Source of the DNA: Streptosporangium sandarakinum
GTDB lineage: Bacteria > Actinomycetota > Actinomycetes > Streptosporangiales > Streptosporangiaceae
Reading direction: 5' to 3'
Length of the DNA stretch: 64,000 bases
Assembly: GCF_013409935.1 (NCBI RefSeq)
Contig: NZ_JACCCO010000001.1
Span: 124,001 to 188,000, forward strand
Part shown: in pieces, positions 42,236 to 51,578 of the stretch
Layout: the number at the start of each line of letters is the position of its first letter
Position numbering within the stretch: position 1 is the first letter of the stretch
Position numbers and translations under genes: made by a program
The notes under the pieces: generated by a model
Database searches by the model: none
What the model was told of the DNA's origin: nothing
Seen by the model: only the letters and a program-made list of their open reading frames with translations

Positions 42236-43259
42236 GACAGAGGGAGCGCGCATCGAACTGCGCGCATTGACCAAGCACTATCCGGGGCAGCCCGCACCCG
42301 CGGTCGACAACGTCGACCTCGACATCCCCGCCGGTGAGCTGGTGGTCTTCGTCGGCCCGTCGGGCTGTGGCAAGACGACCACCATGAAGATGATCAACCG
42401 TCTGGTCGAGCCCACGTCGGGTGAGATCCGCATCGGCGGCAAGGACGTCCTGAGCCTGCAGCCCGATGAGCTCCGCCGGCACATCGGCTACGCCATCCAG
42501 CAGGTGGGCCTGTTCCCCCACCTGACCATCGGGCAGAACATCGGGCTGGTGCCCAAGCTGCTGGGCTGGCCGGCGGCGCGGATCGCCGCGCGGGTGGAGG
42601 AGCTCCTCTCGCTGGTGAACCTGGAGCCGTCGCTGTTCCACGACCGCTACCCCCGCCAGTTGTCCGGCGGCCAGCAGCAGCGCGTGGGCGTGGCCCGGGC
42701 GCTGGCGGCCGACCCGCCCGTGATGCTGATGGACGAGCCGTTCGGCGCGACCGACCCGATCACGCGCGAGCACCTGCAGAAGGAGTTCGTCCGGCTGCAG
42801 AAGCGGCTGCGCAAGACGATCATCTTCGTCACCCACGACTTCGAGGAGGCCATCAAACTGGGCGACCGCATCGTCGTGCTCCGGGAGCGCTCGCACATCG
42901 CGCAGTACGACACCCCCGCCGAGATCCTCGCCCGGCCCGCCGACGACTACGTCGCCGGGTTCGTCGGCCAGGACGCCACGCTCAAGCGGCTCGCGCTGCT
43001 GCGCGTGGAGGACGTGGCGCCCGTCGGGCCGCCCCAGCCGACCGGGCTGCCGCAGGTCGCGGCCGGGACCAGCCTGCGTGAGGCCCTGGACGTCATGATC
43101 GCCCACGGCTCCGACCGCTGCAGCTCCCCCTCCGGCGTCCTCACCTACGCCGCGCTGTGCGGGGTCGTGGGAACCGGACGGCCGTCGTCCACCGGGCAGG
43201 AGCCGGAGGCGGTGCCCTCCCTCCCCGCGCCGGAGAAGGTAGTTGCCGGTGGCCGCTGA
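42222..43259 (+). CDS. Osmoprotectant ABC transporter ATPase (OpuCA/ProV-like), CBS domain shortened
   Basis: A 345-residue ATPase starting at GTG. It has FVGPSGCGKTTTMKMINRLV (Walker A), QLSGGQQQRVGVARAL (signature), VMLMDEPFGATDP (Walker B) and FVTHDFEEAIKLGD (switch His). A C-terminal CBS module begins TSLREALDVMIAHGSDRCSS but then jumps to PSGVLTYAALC, apparently lacking about 8 residues of the central CBS strand. The tail is Pro/Gly-rich. In OpuA-type systems the CBS pair senses ionic strength, so this sensor may be altered. Confidence 0.93.
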   Translation: MFDTETEGARIELRALTKHYPGQPAPAVDNVDLDIPAGELVVFVGPSGCGKTTTMKMINRLVEPTSGEIRIGGKDVLSLQPDELRRHIGYAIQQVGLFPHLTIGQNIGLVPKLLGWPAARIAARVEELLSLVNLEPSLFHDRYPRQLSGGQQQRVGVARALAADPPVMLMDEPFGATDPITREHLQKEFVRLQKRLRKTIIFVTHDFEEAIKLGDRIVVLRERSHIAQYDTPAEILARPADDYVAGFVGQDATLKRLALLRVEDVAPVGPPQPTGLPQVAAGTSLREALDVMIAHGSDRCSSPSGVLTYAALCGVVGTGRPSSTGQEPEAVPSLPAPEKVVAGGR

Positions 43260-44091
43260 CACCCTCACCGCCGACATCCTCGGCTCCGAAGCCTCCGAAG
43301 GCGCGGGAGTCCCCGGAGCCCCCGAAACCGCCGGCGCCCTCACCGCGGACCGGGCGCGACCGTCCCGGCGCGCCGCGCGCCTGCGTCTCCTCCTCACCCC
43401 CGCCGCCGTGTGCGCCGTACTGGCCGCCCTGTACGCCTGGGTGAGCGCCCAGGACCTCGACTCCATCGAACAGCGCAGCCTCAACCCGTCGGTGATCCTC
43501 ACCAAGGCCGCGGAGCACCTGGAGATGACCCTCGCCGCGACGGCGCTCGTGGTGGTCATCGCGATCCCGCTGGGCATCGTCGCCTCCCGCTCCCGCAACC
43601 GGATCGCCACGCCGGTCATCCTCACCGCCGCCAACCTCGGCCAGGCGGTGCCGTGCATCGGGCTCCTCGTCCTGTGCACCTTCCTGATGGGGGTGGGCTT
43701 CCAGACCGCGCTGGTCGGGCTGGTGGCGTACTCCGTCCTGCCGGTCCTGCGCAACACGATGGTCGGGGTCCAGCAGGTGGACCCGGCGCTCGTCGAGGCC
43801 GCCCGCGGGATGGGCATGACCAGGGGCCAGGTGCTACGCCGGGTGGAGCTCAGGCTCGCCGTGCCCGCGATCCTCGCCGGGTTGCGCACCGCGCTCGTAC
43901 TGACCGTCGGCGTCGCCACGCTCGGCGCGTTCGTCGCCGCGGGCGGCTTCGGCGAGCTGATCATCAACGGCCTCAAGCTGAACCGCATGCCCGTGACCGT
44001 GGTCGGCGGTGTGCTGACCGCGTGCATCGCCTTCCTCATCGACTGGCTCGGCGCGCTCGCCGAGAACGTGCTCAGGCCCCGGGGCCTCTGA
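43249..44091 (+). CDS. Osmoprotectant ABC transporter permease 2 (OpuCD-like)
   Basis: A 280-residue permease. After a hydrophilic N-terminus of about 45 residues there are six membrane helices. The coupling loop VEAARGMGMTRGQVLRRVEL and VLPVLRNTMVGVQQVDPALV match OpuC permeases. I chose GTG 43249, about 10 bp after GGAGAAGG; TTG 43243 is possible. It overlaps the ATPase gene by 11 bp. It pairs with permease 1 to form the channel. Confidence 0.91.
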   Translation: MAADTLTADILGSEASEGAGVPGAPETAGALTADRARPSRRAARLRLLLTPAAVCAVLAALYAWVSAQDLDSIEQRSLNPSVILTKAAEHLEMTLAATALVVVIAIPLGIVASRSRNRIATPVILTAANLGQAVPCIGLLVLCTFLMGVGFQTALVGLVAYSVLPVLRNTMVGVQQVDPALVEAARGMGMTRGQVLRRVELRLAVPAILAGLRTALVLTVGVATLGAFVAAGGFGELIINGLKLNRMPVTVVGGVLTACIAFLIDWLGALAENVLRPRGL

Positions 44092-44286
44092 CCCGGGCTC
44101 CGACCTGAGCTCCGACCCGGGCCGCCGCGCGTCCCGCCCCCGGCTCGCCGGGCGGCCCGAACCCTGAACGCCGTGCCGCCCCTGATCATCGGGCGGCCCG
44201 GACCACCGTGCCGCCCGTGGCCCCGGGCGGCGGGCCCCCGATCCCTCCTGGCATCCCCGACACGAGACCGAAGAGGTGTCCTTTCC

Positions 44287-45276
44287 GTGCGTTCCCATTC
44301 CCTCCGCAAGACGGTTCCCCTCCGCAGGACGGCCGCCGCGCTCGCCGCCGCGGCGCTGGCCCTCACCGCCGTGAGCGGCTGCGGCTCCGCCGAGGCCGTC
44401 GAGACCGCCAGCGCGGGCGACGAGCTCGCCGGAGCGAAGTTCGTCGTCGGCTCCAAGGACTTCACCGAGAACATCGTCCTCGGCAAGATCGCGGTGCAGG
44501 TGCTGAAGGCGCACGGGGCCGAGATCGTCGACAAGACCAACCTCGGCGGCACCGTCCCCAACCGCAAGGCCCTGGAGTCCAAGGCGATCGACATGTACTG
44601 GGACTACTCCGGCACCGGGTGGATCGAGCACCTGAGGAACGCCGAGCCCATCCAGGACTCGGCCGAGCAGTTCAAGGCCACCGCGGCCGCCGATCTCGCC
44701 AAGAACGGGATCCACTGGATCGGCCCGACCCCGCTGAACAACACCTACGCCCTGGCGATCCGCTCGGAGAAGGCCCAGGAGCTGGGCGTCAAGACGCTCT
44801 CCGACGTTGCCGAGCTGGCGAAGACCAAGCCGGAGGAGGTCACGCTGTGCATCGAGACGGAGTTCTCCACCCGCGACGACGGCCTGCCGGGGCTGTCCAA
44901 GGCCTACGGCATGGACATCCCGAAGAACCGGGTCAGCCTGCTGGACACCGGCGTCGTCTACACCGAGACGGACAAGGGCCAGACCTGCAACTTCGGTGAG
45001 GTGTTCACCACCGACGGGCGCATCGCCTCGCTCGGCCTCACCGTGCTGGAGGACGACAAGAAGTTCTTCCCGGTCTACAACGCCGCCGTGACGCTGCGGG
45101 AGGACACCTACAAGAAGTACCCGGCGCTGGAGAAGGTGCTCCAGCCGGTGATCGACAAGCTGGACGACGCCACGATGCAGCAGCTCAACGCCAAGGTCGA
45201 CGTCGAGGGCCAGGAGCCCGGCAAGGTCTCCGCCGACTGGCTCGACCAGCAGGGCTTCCTCGGCAGCAAGGCCTGA
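44287..45276 (+). CDS. Osmoprotectant-binding lipoprotein (OpuCC/ProX-like)
   Basis: A 329-residue binding protein starting at GTG (MRSHSLRKTV). The lipoprotein signal ends with the lipobox AVSGC at residue 33. The mature domain begins KFVVGSKDFTENIVLGKIAV and includes LGGTVPNRKALESKAIDMYW and DYSGTGW, the ligand-cage region of quaternary-ammonium binding proteins. It delivers solute to the two permeases. A 195-bp gap separates it from permease 2. Two strong hairpins follow its stop. Confidence 0.93.
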   Translation: MRSHSLRKTVPLRRTAAALAAAALALTAVSGCGSAEAVETASAGDELAGAKFVVGSKDFTENIVLGKIAVQVLKAHGAEIVDKTNLGGTVPNRKALESKAIDMYWDYSGTGWIEHLRNAEPIQDSAEQFKATAAADLAKNGIHWIGPTPLNNTYALAIRSEKAQELGVKTLSDVAELAKTKPEEVTLCIETEFSTRDDGLPGLSKAYGMDIPKNRVSLLDTGVVYTETDKGQTCNFGEVFTTDGRIASLGLTVLEDDKKFFPVYNAAVTLREDTYKKYPALEKVLQPVIDKLDDATMQQLNAKVDVEGQEPGKVSADWLDQQGFLGSKA

Positions 45277-45290
45277 CGGCGCGGGGCCCC

Positions 45291-45376
45291 GGCGCGGGCC
45301 CGGCGGCACGGCCCGGCGGGCCCGCGCCGCGGGCCGTGACGACGTCGGCGGTACGGCGGGCCGCCCCGCCGTACCG
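45291..45376. terminator. Pair of strong hairpins between converging operons
   Basis: GGCGCGGGCCCG (45291-45302) pairs exactly with 45317-45328, and CGGTACGGCGGG (45349-45360) pairs exactly with 45365-45376. Another copy of the second hairpin's right arm follows at once. They separate the osmoprotectant operon from the converging FUSC gene. Confidence 0.6.
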
Positions 45377-45406
45377 GCAGGCCCGCCGTACCGGCACGGC
45401 CGCCCC

Positions 45407-47323
45407 TCAGCAGGTGTGGTGGCCCGAGATGATGTCGCGCAGCGCGCGGATCGCGTCGTCCAGCCGTTCCGGGGTGCCCTCGGCGGCGGGCTCCGGCTCG
45501 GCGGGGACGCGCCGCCGGCGGATGGCCTCGGCGATCTCCTCCAGGGAGTCGGCCAGGGCCCGTACCGCCTCCGGGGGCGGCGGGGGCGCGCCGTGCTCGG
45601 CGCGCGCCACGGTGGCGGCCGTGGTGTCGGCCACCTTCTCCAGCGCGGTCATCGCGGGCATCCAGGTGGTGATCCGCCTGCTGACCGTGGGCGGCTCGGT
45701 CACCGCGCGCTGGAAGACGACCCGCAGGTCCGACATGGCCTCGTACGCCTTGCGGCGGTACACCGGCCGGTCGGGGTTGCCGGGGTCGAAGGCGCCGCGC
45801 AGGTAGCGCGCGGTGGCCGACACCGCGTCGGCGAAGGGCCCCCGGACCGGGGCGTGCCAGCTTCCCGGCCACGGCAGGTAGCCCAGCAGCAGCACGATCA
45901 CGCACCCGGCGACGGTGTCCACCAGGCGGACCTCCGCCAGCCGCGGGCCGCCCCGGGTCAGCAGGTCCACCAGGAGCAGCACCAGCGGCGCCTGGAAGGT
46001 CGACATCAGCCCCCAGTTGCGCTGCAGGCCGTACGGTATGAGCGCGGCGAACACCGCGATCGGGACGAGGATCAGCGGGCCGTACGGGACCACCAGGAGC
46101 ACCGCGACGCCGACGAAGGTGCCGGCGAACGTGCCGAGAGCCCGCTGCAGTGCCCGCGCGAACACCGACCCGAAGTCGGGCTTGAGGACCAGCGCGACGG
46201 TCAGCACCATCCAGTAGGACCGCTCGAACAGGCCGAACTCGCTGATCGCGGTGGCCACGCCCATGCACAGGGCGAGCCGGACGGCGTACTTGCGGGTGAA
46301 GTGGCCGTACCACATCTTCGCCCAGGCGTTGCGGAACCGCTCGCCGTAGCCGACCGGCCGGTACGGCAACTGCTCGGTCTCGACGTCACCGCCGGAGGCC
46401 AGCTCCACGGCCCCGTCCACGGCGGAGTTCAGCGCCCGCAGCGCGGGGGACTCGCCGGGGAGACGCGGCGGCGGGTGCGGCGCGCGTCCCTCGTCCAGCG
46501 CCGCGGTGATCTCCTCGACGGCGGCGGCCGTCCCCTCCGGCGGATCGCGTCCCTCCTGGCCGAGGGAGATCAGCGCGTTGCGGATCAGCGACGCCTGGTT
46601 CAGCAGCGCGATCAGCCGGGTCTGCCCGGGGTCCTGGCCGGCGGAGGCGGAGCGGGCGCCGAAGACGGCGTCGTAGCCGCTCTCCAGCGCGGTGTCGAAC
46701 GCGGCCAGGGCGTCGGCGTCGCGGTCGTCGATCAGCCGGTCGAGCGACCGGTAGACCGTGACGGTCGCGCTCTCCTCCGGGTTCCGGGAACGCAGCGGCC
46801 AGTCGGCCACGCCGAGCACGGTCACCCAGGCCACGCCGAGCAGGAACTGCGCGGCCCCGAGGAGGGGACCGCCGGGCAGCGGGATACCGGTGCTGATCAC
46901 TGCCATCACCACGAGTTGCAGTCCCGCCAGCGACCCCTTGGCCCCGATCGTGCTGATCAGCGCCGAGACCACCGAGACCACCACGATCACCGGGACCGTC
47001 CACCAGCCGTGGCCGCGCACCATCGCGCCGATGGCGTAGCCCGCCGCCCCGCCGAGGCCGACCAGGCCGATCCGGGCGACCCTCTCCCGGTACGGCCCGC
47101 CCCGGTTGGCCAGGCCCGGCCCCATGGCCCCCATGGAGGGCAGCAGGCCCAGCGTGAGATTCCCGGCGACGAGGGCCACGAGGAGCGGGACGGTCACCGC
47201 GAGGGCCATGCGGACCATCGGCCACCAGGCGGGTTTCGCCGGGGCGGGCCGTACGGTCTCCACCAGCCAGCCCGGCGCCGCGTCGGCCAGCCGGTCGGCG
47301 GCGGAGCGGAACGGGCTGGGCAT
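45407..47323 (-). CDS. FUSC-family membrane protein (aromatic-acid exporter-like)
   Basis: A 638-residue protein with two sets of five to six hydrophobic helices (about 30-175 and 375-510) separated by a soluble helical domain, the FUSC/YccS layout. RLALCMGVATAISEFGLFER and SYWMVLTVALVLKPDFGSVF with RALQRALGTFAGTFVGVAVL form the conserved second block. Relatives export aromatic acids or fusaric acid. ATG 47323 is chosen; TTG 47332 is possible. It converges on the osmoprotectant operon and lies just after the molybdoenzyme genes. Confidence 0.9.
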   Translation of the reverse strand: MPSPFRSAADRLADAAPGWLVETVRPAPAKPAWWPMVRMALAVTVPLLVALVAGNLTLGLLPSMGAMGPGLANRGGPYRERVARIGLVGLGGAAGYAIGAMVRGHGWWTVPVIVVVSVVSALISTIGAKGSLAGLQLVVMAVISTGIPLPGGPLLGAAQFLLGVAWVTVLGVADWPLRSRNPEESATVTVYRSLDRLIDDRDADALAAFDTALESGYDAVFGARSASAGQDPGQTRLIALLNQASLIRNALISLGQEGRDPPEGTAAAVEEITAALDEGRAPHPPPRLPGESPALRALNSAVDGAVELASGGDVETEQLPYRPVGYGERFRNAWAKMWYGHFTRKYAVRLALCMGVATAISEFGLFERSYWMVLTVALVLKPDFGSVFARALQRALGTFAGTFVGVAVLLVVPYGPLILVPIAVFAALIPYGLQRNWGLMSTFQAPLVLLLVDLLTRGGPRLAEVRLVDTVAGCVIVLLLGYLPWPGSWHAPVRGPFADAVSATARYLRGAFDPGNPDRPVYRRKAYEAMSDLRVVFQRAVTEPPTVSRRITTWMPAMTALEKVADTTAATVARAEHGAPPPPPEAVRALADSLEEIAEAIRRRRVPAEPEPAAEGTPERLDDAIRALRDIISGHHTC

Positions 47324-47359
47324 CGTCGGCAACCGTCGGCGGCCGGGCTCGCGGCGCGC

Positions 47360-49450
47360 TCAGCGCACCAGCTTGTCGAGCCGGATCGGCAGGTCGCGGA
47401 CCCGGACGCCGGTGGCGTGGTGGACGGCGTTGGCGACGGCGGCGGCGGTGCCGACGATGCCGATCTCCCCGATGCCCTTGGCGCCCAGCGGGTTGAGGTG
47501 CGGGTCGTCCTCCTCTATCCAGTACGCCTGGACGTCGGGCAGGTCCATGGCGGTCGGGACGTGGTACTGGGCGAGGTCGTGGTTGAGGTAGTCGCCGAAC
47601 TCGCGGTCCATGACGCTCTCCTCCAGCAGGGCCATCGACATGCCCATGGTCATGCCGCCGACGAACTGTGAGCGCGCGGTGACGGGGTTGACGATCCGGC
47701 CGGCGGCGAACACCCCGAGCAGCCGCAGCACCCGTGCCTCCCCGGTGTCGAGGTCCACGCCCACCTCGGCGAACTGGGCGCCGAAGGCGTGCCGGGCGTA
47801 CTCCGGCTGCTCGCCCACCTCCTCCGCGGTGTCGGCGGTCGCCTCCAGTCCTTCGGCGGGCACGTCGCCGCCGCGCAGGTCGAGCTCCTCCAGCAGGGCC
47901 TCGCAGGCCCGCACCACGGCCGTCCCCCAGGAGGCGGTGCCCGCCGAGCCGCCGGCCAGCGAGGCGGCGGGCAGCGCGGTGTCGCCGACCTCCACCCGTA
48001 CCCGGTCCGGGGTGACGCGCAGCGCGTCGGCGGCGACCTGCGTCAGGATCGTCCGGGCGCCGGTGCCGATGTCGGCGGCGGCGATCCGCACGGAGAACCG
48101 GCCGTCCGGCTCGCACCGGGCACTCGCCCGCGAGGGGCGCCGGTAGACCGGGTAGGTGGACGCCGCCACGCCGGTGCCGACGAGCATCCGGCCGCGGGTC
48201 CGGGCCGCGGGCGTGGGGTCGCGGTCGGCCCAGCCGAACCGGCGGGCGCCCTCGCGCAGGCAGCCCACCAGGTTGCGGGAGCTGAACGGCAGGCCGCTCT
48301 CCGGCTCGGCGGCGGGCTCGTTGCGGATCCGCAGCTCGACCGGGTCGATCCCGCAGGCGACGGCCAGCTCGTCCATGGCCGACTCCAGCGCGAACATGCC
48401 CGGCGCCTCGCCGGGGGCGCGCATCCAGGCCGGGGTCGGCACGTCGAGCCGGACCAGGCGGTGCGCGGTGCGCCGGTCGGGCGCGGCGTACATCACGCGG
48501 GTCGGGGTGGTGGTCTGCTCGGCGAACTCGCGGAGCCGGGAGCTCTGCTCGAACGCCTCGTGCACGATCACGGTCAGCCGCCCGCCGGTGTCCGCGCCGA
48601 GCCGTACCCGCTGGATCGTCGGGGTGCGGTAGCCGGTCACCGCGAACATCTGCTGCCGGGTCACCGCGAGCTTGACCGGGCGGCCGGTGTGCTTGGCGGC
48701 GAGCGCGGCGAGCACCACGGGCGGCAGCGCGGCGCCCTTGGAGCCGAAGCCGCCGCCCACGTGCGGGGAGATGACGCGGACGTTCTCCGGCGGCATGCCG
48801 AACAGCGGGGCGATCGTCTCGCGCAGCGCGGACACCCCCTGCGTGGAGTCGTGGAGGGTGAGGCCGTCACCGCTCCAGACGGCGACCGTGGCGTGCGGCT
48901 CCATCGGGTTGTTGTGCTCGGCCGGGGTGCGGTACGTCGCGTCGACGAGGACCGGCGCCGCGGCGAGCGCCGCGTCCGGGTCGCCCAGCTCGGTGTCGGC
49001 GGGGTAGCCGGCGTTGACGCGGTCGGGCCGGTACATCTCCGGGTGGTCGGCGCGCAGCTCGACGTCGTGCGGCTCGGCGTCGTAGTCGATCCGCAGCAGC
49101 CGGGCCGCCTCCCGGGCGCACTGGAGCGTCTCGGCCACCACGACCGCGACGTACTGGCCGCGGTAGGCCACCCGGTCCGACTGCAGCACCGCCAGCTCGG
49201 CGTTGTCGGCCGGGGCCAGGCGGGGGGCGTTGCCGTGCCAGATGGCGGCGATCACCCCGGGGAGCCGGACGACGGCGTCGACGTCGGCCGCGAGGACCGT
49301 GCCGCGGGCGACGCTCGCCTGCACCGGCACGGCGTAGGCGAGGTCGTCCGGGAAGTTCTCGTAGGCGTATCGGGCCAGGCCCGTCACCTTCTCGACGCCC
49401 TCGACGCGTTCCAGCGCCGCGCCGACGTACGGCCTGGCCTCGGTCTTCAC
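47360..49450 (-). CDS. Xanthine dehydrogenase-family molybdopterin-binding subunit
   Basis: A 696-residue large subunit resembling PaoC/YagR. It begins MKTEARPYVGAALERVEGVE and contains ARYAYENFPDDLAYAVPVQA, PHVGGGFGSKGAALPPVVLA (molybdopterin loop), MRAPGEAPGMFALESAMDEL and the active-site glutamate in LGAKGIGEIGIVGTAAAVAN. It oxidises aldehydes or heterocycles by hydroxylation, passing electrons to the FAD/iron-sulfur subunits. It is the last of three genes ordered 2Fe-2S, FAD, Mo. No signal peptide is seen on any subunit, so the complex is probably cytoplasmic. Confidence 0.94.
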   Translation of the reverse strand: MKTEARPYVGAALERVEGVEKVTGLARYAYENFPDDLAYAVPVQASVARGTVLAADVDAVVRLPGVIAAIWHGNAPRLAPADNAELAVLQSDRVAYRGQYVAVVVAETLQCAREAARLLRIDYDAEPHDVELRADHPEMYRPDRVNAGYPADTELGDPDAALAAAPVLVDATYRTPAEHNNPMEPHATVAVWSGDGLTLHDSTQGVSALRETIAPLFGMPPENVRVISPHVGGGFGSKGAALPPVVLAALAAKHTGRPVKLAVTRQQMFAVTGYRTPTIQRVRLGADTGGRLTVIVHEAFEQSSRLREFAEQTTTPTRVMYAAPDRRTAHRLVRLDVPTPAWMRAPGEAPGMFALESAMDELAVACGIDPVELRIRNEPAAEPESGLPFSSRNLVGCLREGARRFGWADRDPTPAARTRGRMLVGTGVAASTYPVYRRPSRASARCEPDGRFSVRIAAADIGTGARTILTQVAADALRVTPDRVRVEVGDTALPAASLAGGSAGTASWGTAVVRACEALLEELDLRGGDVPAEGLEATADTAEEVGEQPEYARHAFGAQFAEVGVDLDTGEARVLRLLGVFAAGRIVNPVTARSQFVGGMTMGMSMALLEESVMDREFGDYLNHDLAQYHVPTAMDLPDVQAYWIEEDDPHLNPLGAKGIGEIGIVGTAAAVANAVHHATGVRVRDLPIRLDKLVR

Positions 49451-49523
49451 GGCGTCTCCAGGGGTCGCGGCGCGCCGGCCGCGCCGGTCGCGGCGGCCGG
49501 GGCGTCTCCGGGGCGTACGGCGG

Positions 49524-50546
49524 TCACGGTGTCTCCACGGGCTCGGACTCCGCGAACCCCGCGGGCTCAGCGGGCTCCGCGAGGTCGGCGAGGGTGCGGA
49601 CCAGGACGTTGCGCAGCAGCGGCGCCTTGAAGGCGTTGCCCGGCAGCGGGCTGGAGCGGGCCAGCTCGGCGTCGGCCGCCCGGGCGAACTCCTCCGGGGT
49701 GGCCGCCGCGCCGCGCAGCGCCGCCTCGGCGGCCTCGGCCCGCCACGGCACGTGGGCCACGCCGCCCAGCGCGATGCGGCAGTCGCGCACCACCCCGCCG
49801 GCCACGTCCAGCGCGGCCGCCACCGACACCACCGCGAACGCGAAGGACGCCCGGTCGCGCACCTTGCGGTAGCGCGAGCGCGCCGCGAACGGCAGGTGGG
49901 GCACCTCGACCGCGGTGATCAGTTCGCCGGGCGCCAGGACGGTGTCGCGGTCCGGCTCGTCGCCGGGCAGCCGGTGCAGGCCCGGCATCGGCACCGTACG
50001 GGCGCCGTCGGGGCCCTCCACGTGGACGAGGGCGTCCAGCGCGGCCAGCGCGACGGCCATGTCGGAGGGGTGGGTGGCCACGCAGTGCTCCGAGTGGCCG
50101 AGGATCGCGAGGTTGCGGTGGTCGCCCGTGCGGGCCGGGCACCCGGAGCCGGGCAGCCGCTTGTTGCAGGGCTTGGTCACGTCCTGGAAGTAGGGGCAGC
50201 GGGTGCGCTGCAACAGGTTGCCGGCGACCGTGGCCATGTTGCGGATCTGCCCGGAGGCCCCCTCCAGCACGGCGCGGGCGAGCAGCGGCTGGGCCCGCCG
50301 GACGAGCGGGTCGGCGGCGAGGTCGCCGTTGCGCACTCCCGCGCCGATCAGCAGGCCGCCGCCGGTCTCCTCGATCGCGCGGGAGGAGATCCGGGTGACG
50401 TCCACCAGGGTCCGCGGCGTGGCGACGCCGAGCCGCATCAGGTCCACCAGGTTCGTTCCGCCGCCGAGGTAGACGGCGTCCGGCCGCCCGGCGGCGGCCA
50501 CCGCGGACCGCACGTCGGCGGGCCGCTCGTAGGTGAAAGGTCTCAC
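49524..50546 (-). CDS. Xanthine dehydrogenase-family FAD-binding subunit
   Basis: A 340-residue CO dehydrogenase/xanthine dehydrogenase flavoprotein subunit of the PaoB/YagS type. It starts MRPFTYERPADVRSAVAAAG and has YLGGGTNLVDLMRLGV, GLLIGAGVRNGDLAADPLVR and GQIRNMATVAGNLLQRTRCP. The cysteines in TRCPYFQDVTKPCNKRLPGS and GCPA match the extra [4Fe-4S] cluster of the Pao type. It links the Mo subunit (74 bp downstream) with the 2Fe-2S subunit. Confidence 0.94.
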   Translation of the reverse strand: MRPFTYERPADVRSAVAAAGRPDAVYLGGGTNLVDLMRLGVATPRTLVDVTRISSRAIEETGGGLLIGAGVRNGDLAADPLVRRAQPLLARAVLEGASGQIRNMATVAGNLLQRTRCPYFQDVTKPCNKRLPGSGCPARTGDHRNLAILGHSEHCVATHPSDMAVALAALDALVHVEGPDGARTVPMPGLHRLPGDEPDRDTVLAPGELITAVEVPHLPFAARSRYRKVRDRASFAFAVVSVAAALDVAGGVVRDCRIALGGVAHVPWRAEAAEAALRGAAATPEEFARAADAELARSSPLPGNAFKAPLLRNVLVRTLADLAEPAEPAGFAESEPVETP

Positions 50547-50601
50547 CGCGCCACCCGCTCCGCCGCGCCGTACGGCGGCGCCACCCGCGCCGTCCGGTCC
50601 G

Positions 50602-51153
50602 TCACCGCGCCACCTGGCCGACGGCCGCGACGATGCCGGGGTAGGCGCCGCACCGGCACAGGTTGCCGCTCATCCGCTCGCGGATCTCCGTCTCGTCCAG
50701 CCGCGGCGGGGCCGACAGGCCGGGGGTGACCGCGCTCGGCCACCCTTCGGCGGCCTCGGCCAGCGCGCCGACCGCCGAGCAGAGCTGCCCGGGGGTGCAG
50801 TAGCCGCACTGGAAGGCGTCGTTCTCGACGAAGGCGGCCTGCAGCGGGTGCAGGGCGTCGCCGTCGGCGAGCCCCTCCACCGTGACGATCTCCACGTCGT
50901 CCGCGGTCACCGTGAGCGTCAGGCACGACAGCGCGCGCCGGCCGTCCACCAGCACCGTGCAGGCGCCGCACTGGCCGTGGTCGCAGCCCTTCTTCGCGCC
51001 GGTCAGCCCGAGGCTCTCGCGCAGCGTGTCCAGCAGCGTCTCGCGGGTGTCCACGGTGACCGGGCGGGGGACGCCGTTCACCGACAGGCGGAGGTCGGCC
51101 GTGACGGGGTCGGGCACCCCGCCCGCCCCCGTGATGTCTGTTTCGCCGTTCAC
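50602..51153 (-). CDS. Xanthine dehydrogenase-family 2Fe-2S subunit
   Basis: A 183-residue iron-sulfur subunit like PaoA/YagT. The plant-type cluster motif is KKGCDHGQCGACTVLVDGRR with a following SCL, and the second cluster is formed by FQCGYCTPGQLCSAV and MSGNLCRCGAYPGI. GTG 51153 is chosen for its GGGGAG site at good spacing; ATG 51186 (MADERRG) is a close alternative. The Tat signal of the periplasmic E. coli enzyme is absent. First gene of the three-gene operon. Confidence 0.94.
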   Translation of the reverse strand: MNGETDITGAGGVPDPVTADLRLSVNGVPRPVTVDTRETLLDTLRESLGLTGAKKGCDHGQCGACTVLVDGRRALSCLTLTVTADDVEIVTVEGLADGDALHPLQAAFVENDAFQCGYCTPGQLCSAVGALAEAAEGWPSAVTPGLSAPPRLDETEIRERMSGNLCRCGAYPGIVAAVGQVAR

Positions 51154-51186
51154 GGGCGCTCCCCTACCCCGTCGCTCGTCGGCCAT

Positions 51187-51578
51187 ATCTCCCGGGCGGA
51201 CGCTTGACGGTTCCTTGACCGTTCCGCCCCTCCCCCGCCGTGGATCCCGGTCCGGGAGGCGGATGCCGGGGTGCTCCGCCGAGGTCGTCGCGTTCCACGT
51301 ACCCCGGCGGCCTCGCGGGCCGTGGGATTCCAGGAGGGTCTCGCACCCGGCTTCCCCGATCCGTCCGCGCGGTTTCCCGGAATGATCGCCTGGGCGCTCC
51401 ACGGAGCGGGCGCCCGGATCGTCGCCGGGAAGAGCGCCGCGAATCCCCTCCGGAGATATTCGCCATCTTGAAGCTTTTTACCCCGCCTTTTGAGTTAATT
51501 ACCGACATCATGCTTGTTTCTACCCTGTTCCCTAATGACGCGCGTTTAGCGTGATCGTCAGGGGGGCGAAGAAAAACG
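51187..51578. other. Divergent promoter region of molybdoenzyme and kinase genes
   Basis: 392 bp without a supported gene. The right part (about 51450-51560) is clearly richer in A/T than its surroundings and probably holds the histidine-kinase promoter, but I cannot assign -35 and -10 boxes with confidence. Confidence 0.4.
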
